Position numbers and translations under genes: made by a program
Assembly (NCBI RefSeq): GCF_030285625.1
Contig: NZ_CP127294.1
Span: forward strand, 6,542,001-6,606,000
From: Amycolatopsis sp. 2-15
GTDB lineage: Bacteria > Actinomycetota > Actinomycetes > Mycobacteriales > Pseudonocardiaceae
DNA: 64,000 nucleotides
Reading direction: 5' to 3'
Notes under the pieces: generated by a model
Seen by the model: the letters and a program-made list of their open reading frames with translations, nothing else
The model's database searches: none
What the model was told of the DNA's origin: nothing
In this document: positions 9,421-18,347 of the stretch, piece by piece
Numbering within the stretch: the stretch's first letter is position 1
Layout of the letters: each line of letters opens with the position of its first letter

Positions 9421-9786
9421 TCAGGAGGTCGGCGTGGGGCTGCGGAAGTTCTGGTCGGCGAAGGCCAGGAGGTAGGGCAGGGTCGCGCGGGCGATGTGCC
9501 AGGTGTGGTTGAAGCCGTGTTCGGCGTGGACGACAGCTTCCTGGCCGCGGCGGTGGAGCGCGTCGGCGATGCGGTGGGCCGTGGCGACGTCGGTGGGGGT
9601 ACCGGCGCCGGCTGCGAGGAGCGCGGAGATCGGTGCGGTGAACGTCATCGTCGGCAGGTAGTGGCGTGGTGTGTTCGCGGCGATGGCGGCGGGGTGGCCG
9701 TCGAGGACGCCGACGGAGTCGTTGAGGTCGTCGTACAAACGCACAAAGTCCCTGCCGTGAACGGAAGCGGACAGGGCCGCCCGCAC
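9421..9786 (-). pseudogene. C-terminal remnant of an esterase-type alpha/beta hydrolase
   Basis: The 121-residue frame looks like only the last third of an esterase-family alpha/beta hydrolase. It has a plausible acid residue in GAGTPTDVATAHRI and the catalytic-type histidine in GFNHTWHIARATLPYLL. No nucleophile G-x-S-x-G part is found upstream, where the sequence holds no matching frame. It starts with GTG lacking a good ribosome site. I infer a 5'-truncated, inactive gene. Confidence 0.6.
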
Positions 9787-9848
9787 CTGACGTGATCACG
9801 CTAGGGACGAGCCGCGGTGGATTCGCTTGTGAACGGGTAAAGCGCAGC

Positions 9849-11348
9849 TCAAACCCGGTTGTCGGGGTTGCGGTAGATCGTCAGGGCGCTGGGGCGGGCG
9901 CGGAAGGTGAACTCGTTGCCGAGTGGCCCGACCTCGCCGTCGGTGGCCACGCGGCGGTTTCCGCCGAGCAGCTTCACGCGCAGTTCCGGTAGGTCCAGCT
10001 GCTGGTAGACGTGGCTGGCGTTGAGGCTGTTGGTCACCATCGCGAGCAGGAACCTGGCGCGGGAGTAGGGCAGGTCGGCCCGCAGGTAGCGCACGTCGAG
10101 CAGGCCGGTGTCCAGAGCCGGGCGCCGTGACGGCGCGAAGCCCTTGGGGGAGTAGGTGCCGTTGCCGACGAAGATCAGCCAGACCTCGGCGGGCTCGTCG
10201 TTGAGTAGGATCGGCAGCGGTTTCGCACGGCGCAGCACACGGGCGAGCGCGAGCGCGGCCGAAGGCCACTTCGGGTGCTTCTGTTGCAGCTTCTCGCGCA
10301 GCCGCACCATCTCGGGGTAGCCGCCGAGGCTCGCGGTGTTCACGAACCAGCGGTGCTCCGGCTCGCCGGCGCCGTGGACCTCGACCTCGCCCAGGTCGAT
10401 GCCGACGGCGTTGCCGGCCTCGGTGGCCGCGTCGGCGTCGGGCATCGACCGCACGCCGACGTCACGCGCGAAGTGGTTGAGCGTGCCCGCGGGGATGAGC
10501 GCGAGCGGCAGGCCGCGTTCGGCGGCCACGGACGCGACCGCGGCGACCGTGCCGTCACCACCCGCGACGCCCAGCGCGCGCACGGAGCCGCCGCGGGCGT
10601 CGATCTCGGCGGCGAGCTGTTCGCGCAGGTCCTGGTGCGGGTCGGGGTAGAGCAGCGTCGCCTTGGGCCAGGCGTAGCGGACGTCCTCGGTCGGGTCCTG
10701 GCCGTCGACGCCGGAGTGCGGGTTGACCAGGGCCAGCATGTCCTCGCCGTCGCGCATCTCCGGTGCTTCGGCCGTGTGCGCGGTGCGGGCGGGCAGGTCG
10801 GGGTGCAGCGGCCACCAGTGCCGGGTCAGCGCGGCGACGCCGACGCCGATCACCAGGCCGGCGCCGACGTCGCTGGGCCAGTGGACACCGGTGTGGACCC
10901 GTGAGTAGGCCACGGCGCCCGCCAGGGGCGCGACGACGAGCCCGGCCTTCGGTGACTCCATCGCGACGGCCGTGGCGAACGCGGCCGCGGAGGCCGCGTG
11001 GCCGGAGGGGAACGAGGAGGACGTGGGCCGCTTGCGCAGCCGCCGGTGCTCGGGCACCTCGTCCTCGGCTGGGCGCCGGCGGGGGAACAGCGGCTTGCCG
11101 AGCAGGTTCGCGGCCGCGCTCGCCCCGGCGATGGCGACCATCCCGCGCAGCGCTCCCCGGCGCGTCGCACCCTTGCGGGCGGCCAGCGCGACGGCCACAA
11201 CCCACCACAGCCGCGACTTGTTCGCGGATTTCGAAAGCCCGCCGAGAACATCGTCGGCCCGGGTCCTCGGCAGGGCCGCGCTACGGCGGATCAGCGCCCG
11301 ATCGGTGCGCCCCACCTTCCGGAACGGGCGGCTGAGCTGGTGCAACAC
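9849..11348 (-). CDS. PAP2 phosphatase-diacylglycerol kinase fusion protein
   Basis: This two-domain protein (499 residues from the preferred start) joins a membrane-type PAP2 phosphatase to a lipid kinase. The PAP2 part shows the three phosphatase motifs [18 protein letters not shown] and [12 protein letters not shown]. The second half is a DAGK catalytic domain with [11 protein letters not shown] and [11 protein letters not shown]. Such fusions are frequent in actinobacteria and probably act on phosphatidate or undecaprenyl-type lipids, but the substrate is unknown. GTG at 11348 follows GAAGAGG. Upstream in-frame starts to 11468 would push translation into the pafA promoter region. It is divergent from pafA. 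Confidence 0.9.
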   Translation of the reverse strand: MLHQLSRPFRKVGRTDRALIRRSAALPRTRADDVLGGLSKSANKSRLWWVVAVALAARKGATRRGALRGMVAIAGASAAANLLGKPLFPRRRPAEDEVPEHRRLRKRPTSSSFPSGHAASAAAFATAVAMESPKAGLVVAPLAGAVAYSRVHTGVHWPSDVGAGLVIGVGVAALTRHWWPLHPDLPARTAHTAEAPEMRDGEDMLALVNPHSGVDGQDPTEDVRYAWPKATLLYPDPHQDLREQLAAEIDARGGSVRALGVAGGDGTVAAVASVAAERGLPLALIPAGTLNHFARDVGVRSMPDADAATEAGNAVGIDLGEVEVHGAGEPEHRWFVNTASLGGYPEMVRLREKLQQKHPKWPSAALALARVLRRAKPLPILLNDEPAEVWLIFVGNGTYSPKGFAPSRRPALDTGLLDVRYLRADLPYSRARFLLAMVTNSLNASHVYQQLDLPELRVKLLGGNRRVATDGEVGPLGNEFTFRARPSALTIYRNPDNRV

Positions 11349-11482
11349 CGTCGTCGACCTCTTCTCCGTGCGGCGTGGGCTGCGTTGCGCCGTCGCCGGA
11401 TTCGCGCGATTTCTCACCACCCGCAACGTACCGACCGCGTGTCGCCGCCCGAACGGCGCACCGCTCAAGGGGGTGCAGCGCC

Positions 11483-11488
11483 TACTCT
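11483..11488 (+). promoter_or_regulatory. -10 element of a leaderless pafA promoter
   Basis: TACTCT ends 6 nt before the pafA ATG with no Shine-Dalgarno between, matching the dop arrangement. Confidence 0.65.
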
Positions 11489-11494
11489 GGTGAG

Positions 11495-12853
11495 ATGCAG
11501 CGGCGGATCTTTGGCATCGAGACCGAGTTCGGGGTCACGTGCACCTTCCACGGTCAGCGCAGGCTCTCGCCCGACGAGGTCGCGCGGTATCTCTTCCGGC
11601 GGGTCGTGTCCTGGGGACGCTCGTCGAACGTCTTCCTGTCCAACGGCTCCCGGCTCTACCTCGACGTGGGCTCGCACCCCGAGTACGCGACGGCCGAGTG
11701 CGACGACCTCACGCAGCTGGTCACGCACGACAAAGCCGGTGAGCGGATCCTCGAGGACCTGCTGGTCGACGCCGAGCGCCGGCTGGCCGACGAGGGCATC
11801 GGCGGCGACATCTTCCTGTTCAAGAACAACACCGACTCCGCGGGCAACTCCTACGGCTGCCACGAGAACTACCTCGTGACGCGCGCCGGTGAGTTCTCCC
11901 GGATCGCCGACGTGCTGCTGCCCTTCCTCGTGACCCGCCAGCTCATCTGCGGCGCGGGCAAGGTCCTGCAGACCCCGCGCGGCGCCGTGTACTGCCTCTC
12001 GCAGCGCGCGGAGCACATCTGGGAGGGCGTCTCCAGCGCCACCACGCGCTCGCGCCCCATCATCAACACCCGAGACGAGCCCCACGCCGACGCCGAGCGC
12101 TACCGGCGCCTGCACGTGATCGTGGGCGACTCGAACATGGCCGAGCCCACCACGATGCTCAAGATCGGGTCGGCGAACCTGGTGCTCGAGATGATCGAGG
12201 CGGGCGTGCAGTTCCGCGACTTCACCCTCGACAACCCGATCCGGGCGATCCGCGAGATCAGCCACGATCTCACCGGCCGCCGCCAGGTCCGCCTCGCCGG
12301 CGGACGCGAGGCCTCGGCGCTCGACATCCAGCGCGAGTACTACGCCCGCGCGGTGCAGCACCTCAAGGAGAACGGCTCCACCCCCGCCAACGAGCGTGTG
12401 GTCGAGCTGTGGGGCCGCGCCCTCGAGGCCGTCGAGCAGCAGGACTTCGCCAAGATCGACACCGAGATCGACTGGGCCATCAAGCACCGCCTGGTCGAGC
12501 GCTACCGCGCGAAGCACGACCTGGACCTGTCCAGCCCGCGGATCGCGCAGCTCGACCTCGCCTACCACGACATCCGCCGCGGCCGGGGCATCTTCGACCT
12601 GCTGCAGCGCAAGGGCCTGGTCAAGCGGGTCACCGACGACGGCGAGATCGAAGCCGCCAAGGACACCCCGCCCCAGACCACCCGCGCGAAGCTGCGCGGC
12701 GACTTCATCGCCGCCGCCCAGGCCGCCGGGCGTGACTTCACCGTCGACTGGGTCCACCTCAAGCTCAACGACCAGGCCCAGCGCACCGTGCTGTGCAAGG
12801 ACCCGTTCCGCTCGGTGGACGAGCGGGTGGAACGCCTGATCAGCTCGCTGTAA
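11495..12853 (+). CDS. pafA: Pup-protein ligase PafA
   Basis: PafA phosphorylates the C-terminal Glu of Pup with ATP and joins it to substrate lysines. The 452-residue length is normal for the family, and the sequence opens [14 protein letters not shown]. It shares with Dop the motifs HENYLV and [17 protein letters not shown] of the glutamine-synthetase-like fold. The start at 11495 is set by the family N-terminus and by a -10 that allows a leaderless mRNA. It is separated from prcA by the esterase remnant and the PAP2-DAGK gene and ends at a perfect 16-bp terminator. Confidence 0.97.
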   Translation: MQRRIFGIETEFGVTCTFHGQRRLSPDEVARYLFRRVVSWGRSSNVFLSNGSRLYLDVGSHPEYATAECDDLTQLVTHDKAGERILEDLLVDAERRLADEGIGGDIFLFKNNTDSAGNSYGCHENYLVTRAGEFSRIADVLLPFLVTRQLICGAGKVLQTPRGAVYCLSQRAEHIWEGVSSATTRSRPIINTRDEPHADAERYRRLHVIVGDSNMAEPTTMLKIGSANLVLEMIEAGVQFRDFTLDNPIRAIREISHDLTGRRQVRLAGGREASALDIQREYYARAVQHLKENGSTPANERVVELWGRALEAVEQQDFAKIDTEIDWAIKHRLVERYRAKHDLDLSSPRIAQLDLAYHDIRRGRGIFDLLQRKGLVKRVTDDGEIEAAKDTPPQTTRAKLRGDFIAAAQAAGRDFTVDWVHLKLNDQAQRTVLCKDPFRSVDERVERLISSL

Positions 12854-12862
12854 GACGTATCG

Positions 12863-12899
12863 CCGGAGGGGCCGTCCCACATCGGGACGGCCCCTCCGG
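12863..12899 (+). terminator. Terminator after pafA
   Basis: A perfect 16-bp stem (CCGGAGGGGCCGTCCC and its complement) with a 5-nt loop starts 9 nt after the pafA stop codon. There is no long T-run, as is common in high-GC genomes. Confidence 0.85.
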
Positions 12900-12944
12900 T
12901 GTTCCCGACGAAAGTCGCCGTCCGGGTGCGGCAAGATCGGCCGC

Positions 12945-13988
12945 ATGCGGGTCGTGCGGGCGTTGGTGGTTCTGCTGGGTGCGGTGCTGCCGCTGGTGGC
13001 CGGTGGGGTGGCGGGCGCGGCTCAGCGGCTCCCGTCGTGGCAGCTCGCCCCGGCCGGGGTCACGGCGCAGTTCCGGGGGCTTTCGGCCGTCAGCGGGCGC
13101 GTGGCGTGGGTCAGCGGCACGCAGGGGACCGTCTTGCGCACCACGGACGGCGGCCGCACCTGGAGCCCCGTCGGGCCGTCCGGCACGGAGGCGCTCGAGT
13201 TCCGCGACATCGAGGCCTTCGACGCCGACCACGCCGTGGTGCTGTCCATCGGCCCGGGCGGGGACTCGCGGGTCTACCGCACCGACGACGCCGGCCGACA
13301 CTGGCGCCAGACGTTCGCCAACCCCGACCCGGCCGCGTTCTACGACTGCCTCGCCTTCTTCGACCCGTGGCGCGGCCTCGCGATGAGCGACCCCGTCGAC
13401 GGGAAGTTCCACGTGCAGGCCACCGCGGACGGCGGCCGCACCTGGCGGCAGATCCCCGACAGTGCGTTCCCGCCCGCGCTGCCCGGTGAAGCGGGCTTCG
13501 CGGCGAGCGGCCAGTGCGTGGCCACCTCGGGGCCGTTCGACGCGTGGCTCGCGATGGGCGGCGGCGCCCGCGCCCGCGTGCTGCACAGCGGCGACGCCGG
13601 GCACCACTGGACCGTCGCCGACACTCCGCTGCCCAGCAGCACGTCCGCCGGGGTGTTCGCACTCGCGTTCCGCACCCCATGGCAAGGCGTCGCGATCGGC
13701 GGGGACTTCGCGAACCCCACCGCGCCCGGCCCGGCCGTCGCGCTCAGCGGTGACCGCGGCCGCACCTGGCGCACCCCGGCGCAGTACCCCGCGGGCTACC
13801 GCTCCGGGCTCGCGTGGCTCGGCGGCTCGGTGATCGCCGTCGGCCCCGGCGGCAGTGACCTCAGCCCCGACGGCGGCCGCCACTGGACGCGGTTCGACAC
13901 CGGCAGCTTCGACACCGTCGACTGCACACCGCTGGGCGCCTGCTGGGCCAGTGGCACCGGCGGCCGCGTCGCCCGGCTGCAGCGTTAG
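12945..13988 (+). CDS. Secreted BNR-repeat beta-propeller protein
   Basis: The 347-residue product has a cleavable signal peptide (hydrophobic to about residue 26, ending GVAGA) and at least six BNR/Asp-box-like repeats such as TTDGGRTW, TADGGRTW, SGDRGRTW and SPDGGRHW. These place it with the Ycf48/sialidase-like seven-bladed propellers often annotated as oxidoreductases. No catalytic function can be read off. It lies just outside the cell and overlaps the convergent SDR gene by 4 nt at the stop codons. Confidence 0.85.
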   Translation: MRVVRALVVLLGAVLPLVAGGVAGAAQRLPSWQLAPAGVTAQFRGLSAVSGRVAWVSGTQGTVLRTTDGGRTWSPVGPSGTEALEFRDIEAFDADHAVVLSIGPGGDSRVYRTDDAGRHWRQTFANPDPAAFYDCLAFFDPWRGLAMSDPVDGKFHVQATADGGRTWRQIPDSAFPPALPGEAGFAASGQCVATSGPFDAWLAMGGGARARVLHSGDAGHHWTVADTPLPSSTSAGVFALAFRTPWQGVAIGGDFANPTAPGPAVALSGDRGRTWRTPAQYPAGYRSGLAWLGGSVIAVGPGGSDLSPDGGRHWTRFDTGSFDTVDCTPLGACWASGTGGRVARLQR

Positions 13989-14683
13989 AGGACCTGCCCG
14001 GTCGGGCGCACCATGATCTCGTTGACGTCCACCGTCGGCGGCTGCTCCAGCGCGTAAAGCACCGCGCGGGCGACGTCGTCGGCCTCGAGCTTCGGCTTGC
14101 GCCGCTGCTCGTCGGTGAGGATGTCGGTGTCGGTGATGCCGGGCTGCACCAACGTCACCCGAACCCCGGTTCCCACGGCCTCCTCCCGGATCCCCGCCGC
14201 CAGCCCGCTCACCGCCCACTTCGTCGCCGAATACAGGCTCCCCTTGCGCGGGTACCGGCCGGCGATCGAACCGGTCAGCACGAGATGACCGCTCGTGTCC
14301 GCCAACGCCGGCAGCACCGCACGCGCCGTGATCGCGGGGCCGTAGACGTTCGTCAGCACCAGATCCCGCCATTGCTCGGGCTCCGCGCCGCCGTCGCCGA
14401 AGAACGACACGCCCATGCCGATCCCGGCATTCGCGAAAGCCGCGTCCAGCCGCCCGAACCGCGCCAGCGTCGCCTCGACCGCGCCCGCCACGCTCGGCCA
14501 GTCGGTGACGTCCGCGGCCAGCGCCAGTGCGTTTTCCCCGCCCAGCTCGGCCACGAGCGGGGCCACGGCCTCGGCTTTCCGCGCCACGAGCGTCACCCGG
14601 AACCCCGCCGCGACCGCGCGCCTGGCCGTCGCCGCCCCGATCCCTCGCGACGCTCCGGTCACCAGCAGTACACGTTCAGCCAT
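13985..14683 (-). CDS. Short-chain dehydrogenase/reductase
   Basis: This 232-residue classical SDR is an NAD(P)-dependent oxidoreductase. It has the cofactor motif TGASRGIG near the N-terminus, the structural NAG (FANAGIG), a catalytic Ser in LTGSIAG and YSATK as the YxxxK motif. An Arg two residues after the TGASRGIG glycine pattern region favours NADP, but this is weak evidence. It is oriented opposite to pafB, and the two starts are about 75 nt apart. The substrate is unknown. Confidence 0.93.
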   Translation of the reverse strand: MAERVLLVTGASRGIGAATARRAVAAGFRVTLVARKAEAVAPLVAELGGENALALAADVTDWPSVAGAVEATLARFGRLDAAFANAGIGMGVSFFGDGGAEPEQWRDLVLTNVYGPAITARAVLPALADTSGHLVLTGSIAGRYPRKGSLYSATKWAVSGLAAGIREEAVGTGVRVTLVQPGITDTDILTDEQRRKPKLEADDVARAVLYALEQPPTVDVNEIMVRPTGQVL

Positions 14684-14745
14684 GCTTCCAGGCTAGGGCC
14701 GCGACGCGTTCGGGCAACCTCACGATCGGGGCGGACGAGGAGAGC

Positions 14746-14751
14746 TAGGGT
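14746..14751 (+). promoter_or_regulatory. -10 element of a leaderless pafBC promoter
   Basis: TAGGGT ends exactly 7 nt before the pafB GTG, the same hexamer and spacing as at dop. Confidence 0.7.
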
Positions 14752-14758
14752 TGTACGG

Positions 14759-15751
14759 GTGTCCACCGCACGCGCCGAACGGCTGGTCAACCTCGTGCTC
14801 GCCCTGCTGTCCACCCGGCAGTACCTCACCGCCGAGCGGATCCGTGGAATCGTGCCCGGGTACGCCGACGCGGCCAGCGACGAGGCCTTCTTCCGCACGT
14901 TCGAACGCGACAAAACGGAGCTGCGGGAGCTCGGCATTCCGCTGGAGACCGGCCGCAACTCCGCCTTCGACCCCGTCGAGGGCTACCGCATCGCCCGCCG
15001 CGACTACGAGCTCGGCGAGATCGACCTGGCCCCCGACGAAGCGGCCGCCGTCGGCCTCGCCGTGCGCCTGTGGGACTCACCCGAGCTGACCGGGCAAGCC
15101 CAGGGCGCGCTCGTGAAGCTGCGCGCCGCCGGCGTCGAGGTCGACGACCAGGCACCCACCGTGATCGAGCCCCGCGTGCGCGCCGAACCGGCGTTCGGGC
15201 CGCTGCTCGCCGCCGTGCAGAGCGGCCAGGCCGTGCGCTTCGAGTACCGCCGCAGCGGTTCCCCGGAACGCCGCATGCGCGAGCTCGAACCGTGGGGCGT
15301 CGTTTCCTGGCGCGCCCGCTGGTACGTCGTCGGGCACGACCGCGACCGCGGCGCCACCCGCTGCTTCCGGCTCTCCCGCGTCACCGGCAAAGTGACCCCG
15401 ATCGGCGAACCGGGCGCGGTGACGCGGCCCGAGGGCGTGAACCTGCTGCAGCTCGTGTCCGTCACCGGCGGTAGCGAAGAAGCCAGCCCCGTCACCACGG
15501 CCCGCCTCTGGGTCGCGGACGGACGCGCCGCCGGCGTGCGACGCCGCGGCGAGATCGTCGGCCGCGACACGATCGACGGCACCGACGGCGATCTCATCGA
15601 GATCGGCCTGTACTTCCCCGAGTCCGCCGCCGACTGGATCGCCGCCCAGGGACCCGACGTGCTCGTGCTCGAACCCGACGTGCTCGCCAAATCCGTGCAG
15701 CACCGCCTCGAAGCCGTCCTCGCCCGCGCCGAGCGGGGGAGCGGCCGATGA
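14759..15751 (+). CDS. pafB: PafB, WYL-domain transcription factor subunit
   Basis: PafB with PafC forms the activator of the LexA/RecA-independent DNA damage response in actinobacteria, where a WYL domain is thought to sense single-stranded DNA. The 330-residue protein has an N-terminal winged helix (to about residue 80), the WYL domain with WGVVSWRARWYVVGHD, and a WCX-type C-terminus. GTG at 14759 gives MSTARAERLVNLVLALLS, the normal family start. It overlaps pafC by ATGA, so the two are translationally coupled. Despite the name it is not itself part of pupylation. Confidence 0.93.
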   Translation: MSTARAERLVNLVLALLSTRQYLTAERIRGIVPGYADAASDEAFFRTFERDKTELRELGIPLETGRNSAFDPVEGYRIARRDYELGEIDLAPDEAAAVGLAVRLWDSPELTGQAQGALVKLRAAGVEVDDQAPTVIEPRVRAEPAFGPLLAAVQSGQAVRFEYRRSGSPERRMRELEPWGVVSWRARWYVVGHDRDRGATRCFRLSRVTGKVTPIGEPGAVTRPEGVNLLQLVSVTGGSEEASPVTTARLWVADGRAAGVRRRGEIVGRDTIDGTDGDLIEIGLYFPESAADWIAAQGPDVLVLEPDVLAKSVQHRLEAVLARAERGSGR

Positions 15752-16728
15752 GCGGCTCCACCGAACGCATGCCGCGCCTGCTCGCGCTCGTGCCCTACCT
15801 GCTCGCGCGCCCCGGGGTGCGCGTCGACGAGGCCGCCCACGACTTCGACGTCACGCCACGCCAGCTGCGCAAGGACCTCGAACTGTTGTGGATGTGCGGC
15901 CTGCCCGGCTACGGCCCCGGCGACCTCATCGACCTGTCCTTCGAAGGCGACACCATCGTCGTCACCCACGACGCCGGCATGAGCCGCCCCCTGCGCCTCA
16001 CCGGCAGCGAGGCGACCGCCCTGCTCGTGGCCCTGCGCGCGCTCGCGGACACCCCCGGCGTGGTCGACGGCGACGCCGTACGCCGCTCGATCGCCAAGAT
16101 CGAGGCCGCCGCGGGCCAGGCCCAGCCGGCCGGCGTCGTGGTCGGTGGCGGCGTGCGCGAGGGCAAGCGCGCCGCGAAGACGCGTGAGGAGGTCGCGGCC
16201 GCGCTGCAGGCCGGCCGGGCCCTGCGGATGCGCTACTACACCGCGTCCAAGGACCAGATGACCGAACGCACCGTGGACCCGATGCGGCTGCTCATCGTGC
16301 AGGCCGTCGGCTACCTCGAAGCCTGGTGCCGCCGCGTCGAGGACGTGCGGCTGTTCCGGCTCGACCGCATCGACGAGCTGACCGTGCTCGACGAACCCGC
16401 GGCGCCCCCGGCGCACGCGCGGCCCACCGACCTGTCCGACGGCGTGTTCTCCGCGCGGCCCGACCAGTGCGAGGCCGAGCTCGTGCTCGAACCCGACGCG
16501 CGCTGGGTCGCGGAGTACTACCCGTGCGAAGAGCTCGCGGAGCTCGACGGTGGCCGGCTGCGCATCCGGATGCGCTATGCGGACGAGTCCTGGATGGTCC
16601 GTTTGGTCCTCGGATTGGCCGGAGACGCGCAGGTGGAGAGCCCGGTCACACTGGCTGACGCGGTTCGACGACGAGCGGCCGACGCGGTGGCCCGATCCCG
16701 TCACCTACCGTCAACCTACGGCCGTTAA
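15748..16728 (+). CDS. pafC: PafC, WYL-domain transcription factor subunit
   Basis: PafC is the partner of PafB. The 326-residue protein repeats the same architecture: a helix-turn-helix region (VDEAAHDFDVTPRQLRKDLE), a WYL-like core (MRYYTASKDQMTERTVDPMR) and a WCX C-terminal domain. Its ATG overlaps the pafB stop as ATGA. Its own TAA stop codon forms the first bases of a -10 hexamer for the next gene. Confidence 0.93.
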   Translation: MSGSTERMPRLLALVPYLLARPGVRVDEAAHDFDVTPRQLRKDLELLWMCGLPGYGPGDLIDLSFEGDTIVVTHDAGMSRPLRLTGSEATALLVALRALADTPGVVDGDAVRRSIAKIEAAAGQAQPAGVVVGGGVREGKRAAKTREEVAAALQAGRALRMRYYTASKDQMTERTVDPMRLLIVQAVGYLEAWCRRVEDVRLFRLDRIDELTVLDEPAAPPAHARPTDLSDGVFSARPDQCEAELVLEPDARWVAEYYPCEELAELDGGRLRIRMRYADESWMVRLVLGLAGDAQVESPVTLADAVRRRAADAVARSRHLPSTYGR

Positions 16729-16731
16729 GGT
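16726..16731 (+). promoter_or_regulatory. -10 element overlapping the pafC stop codon
   Basis: TAAGGT, whose TAA is the pafC stop codon, ends 7 nt before the GTG of the small membrane protein gene. It would give that gene a leaderless transcript independent of pafBC. Confidence 0.55.
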
Positions 16732-16738
16732 AACCCAC

Positions 16739-16966
16739 GTGTCGTACCTGCCCACTTACGTAGTGCTCGCGGCGGGCCTGCTCGTCCTGATTCTCCTGGC
16801 AGTACGGACGATCAGAGTCTTGCGCCAGTTCCGCCGCACCCTGAGCATGGTGGCTACGAACACCCAGGACCGGACCGGACTCCTCCGCGCCCGGTCCGCA
16901 GCACTTCGCGTGGCCGTGGCGCAGCGCCGCGACGCACCGGAAACCAGTAACATCGGCAACGACTAA
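16739..16966 (+). CDS. Small single-span membrane protein
   Basis: This 75-residue protein has one N-terminal hydrophobic helix (YVVLAAGLLVLILLAV, residues about 7-22) followed by a basic cytoplasmic-type tail. It sits between pafC and tatA, separated from tatA by 21 nt, so it is probably co-transcribed with the Tat genes. I cannot assign a function; its location beside the translocase is the only hint. Confidence 0.75.
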   Translation: MSYLPTYVVLAAGLLVLILLAVRTIRVLRQFRRTLSMVATNTQDRTGLLRARSAALRVAVAQRRDAPETSNIGND

Positions 16967-16987
16967 AGAAACAAGGAGGCCACCGCC

Positions 16988-17287
16988 ATGAACGCGCTGC
17001 AGCCGTGGCACATCATCATCCTGGTGCTCGTCGTGGTTCTGCTGTTCGGGGCCAAGAGGCTTCCCGACGCGGCTCGCTCCATCGGCAAGTCCATGAAGAT
17101 CTTCAAGGCCGAGACCAAGGACCTCACGGGCGAGAAGATCGACGAGGCCGAGCAGGCCGAAACCCGCCAGATCCCGCCGGCCGCCACCCCGGCGCCGCAG
17201 GACCCGCAGGTCGCCGACCTTCAGCGCCAGCTCGACGAGCTCAAGAAGCAGCAGGCGGCCGACCAGCCGCAGAAGAACGCCAGCTGA
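16988..17287 (+). CDS. tatA: Sec-independent translocase protein TatA
   Basis: TatA oligomerises to let folded twin-arginine substrates through the membrane. The 99-residue protein has one N-terminal transmembrane helix ([19 protein letters not shown]), the conserved FGxxxLP hinge, an amphipathic helix and a charged Q/K-rich tail. AAGGAGG precedes the ATG at about 8-nt spacing, one of the strongest ribosome sites in the window, consistent with TatA being needed in excess over TatC. Confidence 0.95.
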   Translation: MNALQPWHIIILVLVVVLLFGAKRLPDAARSIGKSMKIFKAETKDLTGEKIDEAEQAETRQIPPAATPAPQDPQVADLQRQLDELKKQQAADQPQKNAS

Positions 17288-17316
17288 GGCCCTTCACCAC
17301 CCGGTCCCTGGTCCAC

Positions 17317-17344
17317 GGAGCGCGCTGAACACGCAGCGCGCTCC
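17317..17344 (+). terminator. Hairpin between tatA and tatC
   Basis: GGAGCGCGCTG and CAGCGCGCTCC form a perfect 11-bp stem with a 6-nt loop in the 86-nt gap. There is no T-run, so it is more likely an attenuator or RNA-stability element that lowers tatC relative to tatA than a full terminator. Confidence 0.65.
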
Positions 17345-17373
17345 GGCGGGCTACGACGAGAACGGAACGACCA

Positions 17374-18339
17374 GTGGCGGAAGCCGCCAACGGCACAGGC
17401 GCGGTCCCCGGCAAGCGGGGTAAGCGCAGCCGCCGGAAAAACCCCGACGGCACGATGACGCTTATCGAGCACGTCTACGAGTTCCGGCGCCGGCTCGGGT
17501 TCGCCCTGCTGTTCATCGTCATCGGCGGCATCTTCGGCTGGATCTGGTTCGAACAGCACCTCGGCCCGATCCCGTCGCTCGGCAACATCATGAACGGGCC
17601 CTACTGCGCGATCCCCCCCTCGCAGCGGTTCGGCGGAGACATGGGCGGCTGCCGGCTCCTGCAGACGCAGCCGTTCGAGATCTTCATGGTCCGCCTGAAG
17701 GTCGGTGTCGCCGCGGGCGCCGTGGTGCTCTCCCCGTTCTGGCTCTACCAGTTCTGGGCGTTCATCGCCCCGGGCCTGTACTCGAAGGAACGCAAGTATG
17801 CGCTGACCTTCGTCGGCTTCGCCTCGGCCCTGTTCGCCGCCGGCGCCGTGCTCGCCTACTTTCTCGTGCCCCACGCGCTGGCTCTGCTCGCCGGCTTCGG
17901 CCAGGACCAGTTCGTCACCGCCCTCACGGCGGACAAGTACATCTCGTTCATCCTGTCGCTGCTGGTCATCTTCGGCGTCAGCTTCGAGCTCCCGCTCATC
18001 GTGGTGATGCTCAACCTGGTCGGGGTCGTGAAATACCAGCAGCTCAAACGCTGGCGCCGCGGCATCCTGTTCGCTCTGTTCGTGTTCGCCGCGTTCGCGA
18101 CCCCGGGCTCGGACCCGTTCTCGATGCTCGGCCTCGCCGCGGCACTCACCGTGCTGTTCGAGATCGCCATCCAGATCACGCGCTTCCACGACCGCAAGCT
18201 CGACAAGGTCCGCCAGGACGAGGGCTGGGACAAACTGTCCGACGACGAGGCCGCGCCGTTCGACTACACGCCGAGCACCGTCGAGGAAGACGAGCCCGCG
18301 ACCGCACCGCGCAGCCACTCGACCGACGACATCACCTAA
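17374..18339 (+). CDS. tatC: Sec-independent translocase protein TatC
   Basis: TatC is the polytopic receptor for twin-arginine signal peptides. The 321-residue protein shows the family opening (MTLIEHVYEFRRRLGFALLF), six hydrophobic segments and the conserved FIAPGLYSKERKY loop. The acidic C-terminal tail extends beyond the last helix as in other actinobacteria. The GTG start gives a basic 35-residue cytoplasmic N-tail. With tatA it supplies a TatA/TatC system; no tatB is in the window. Confidence 0.95.
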   Translation: MAEAANGTGAVPGKRGKRSRRKNPDGTMTLIEHVYEFRRRLGFALLFIVIGGIFGWIWFEQHLGPIPSLGNIMNGPYCAIPPSQRFGGDMGGCRLLQTQPFEIFMVRLKVGVAAGAVVLSPFWLYQFWAFIAPGLYSKERKYALTFVGFASALFAAGAVLAYFLVPHALALLAGFGQDQFVTALTADKYISFILSLLVIFGVSFELPLIVVMLNLVGVVKYQQLKRWRRGILFALFVFAAFATPGSDPFSMLGLAAALTVLFEIAIQITRFHDRKLDKVRQDEGWDKLSDDEAAPFDYTPSTVEEDEPATAPRSHSTDDIT

Positions 18340-18347
18340 GCCACCGG

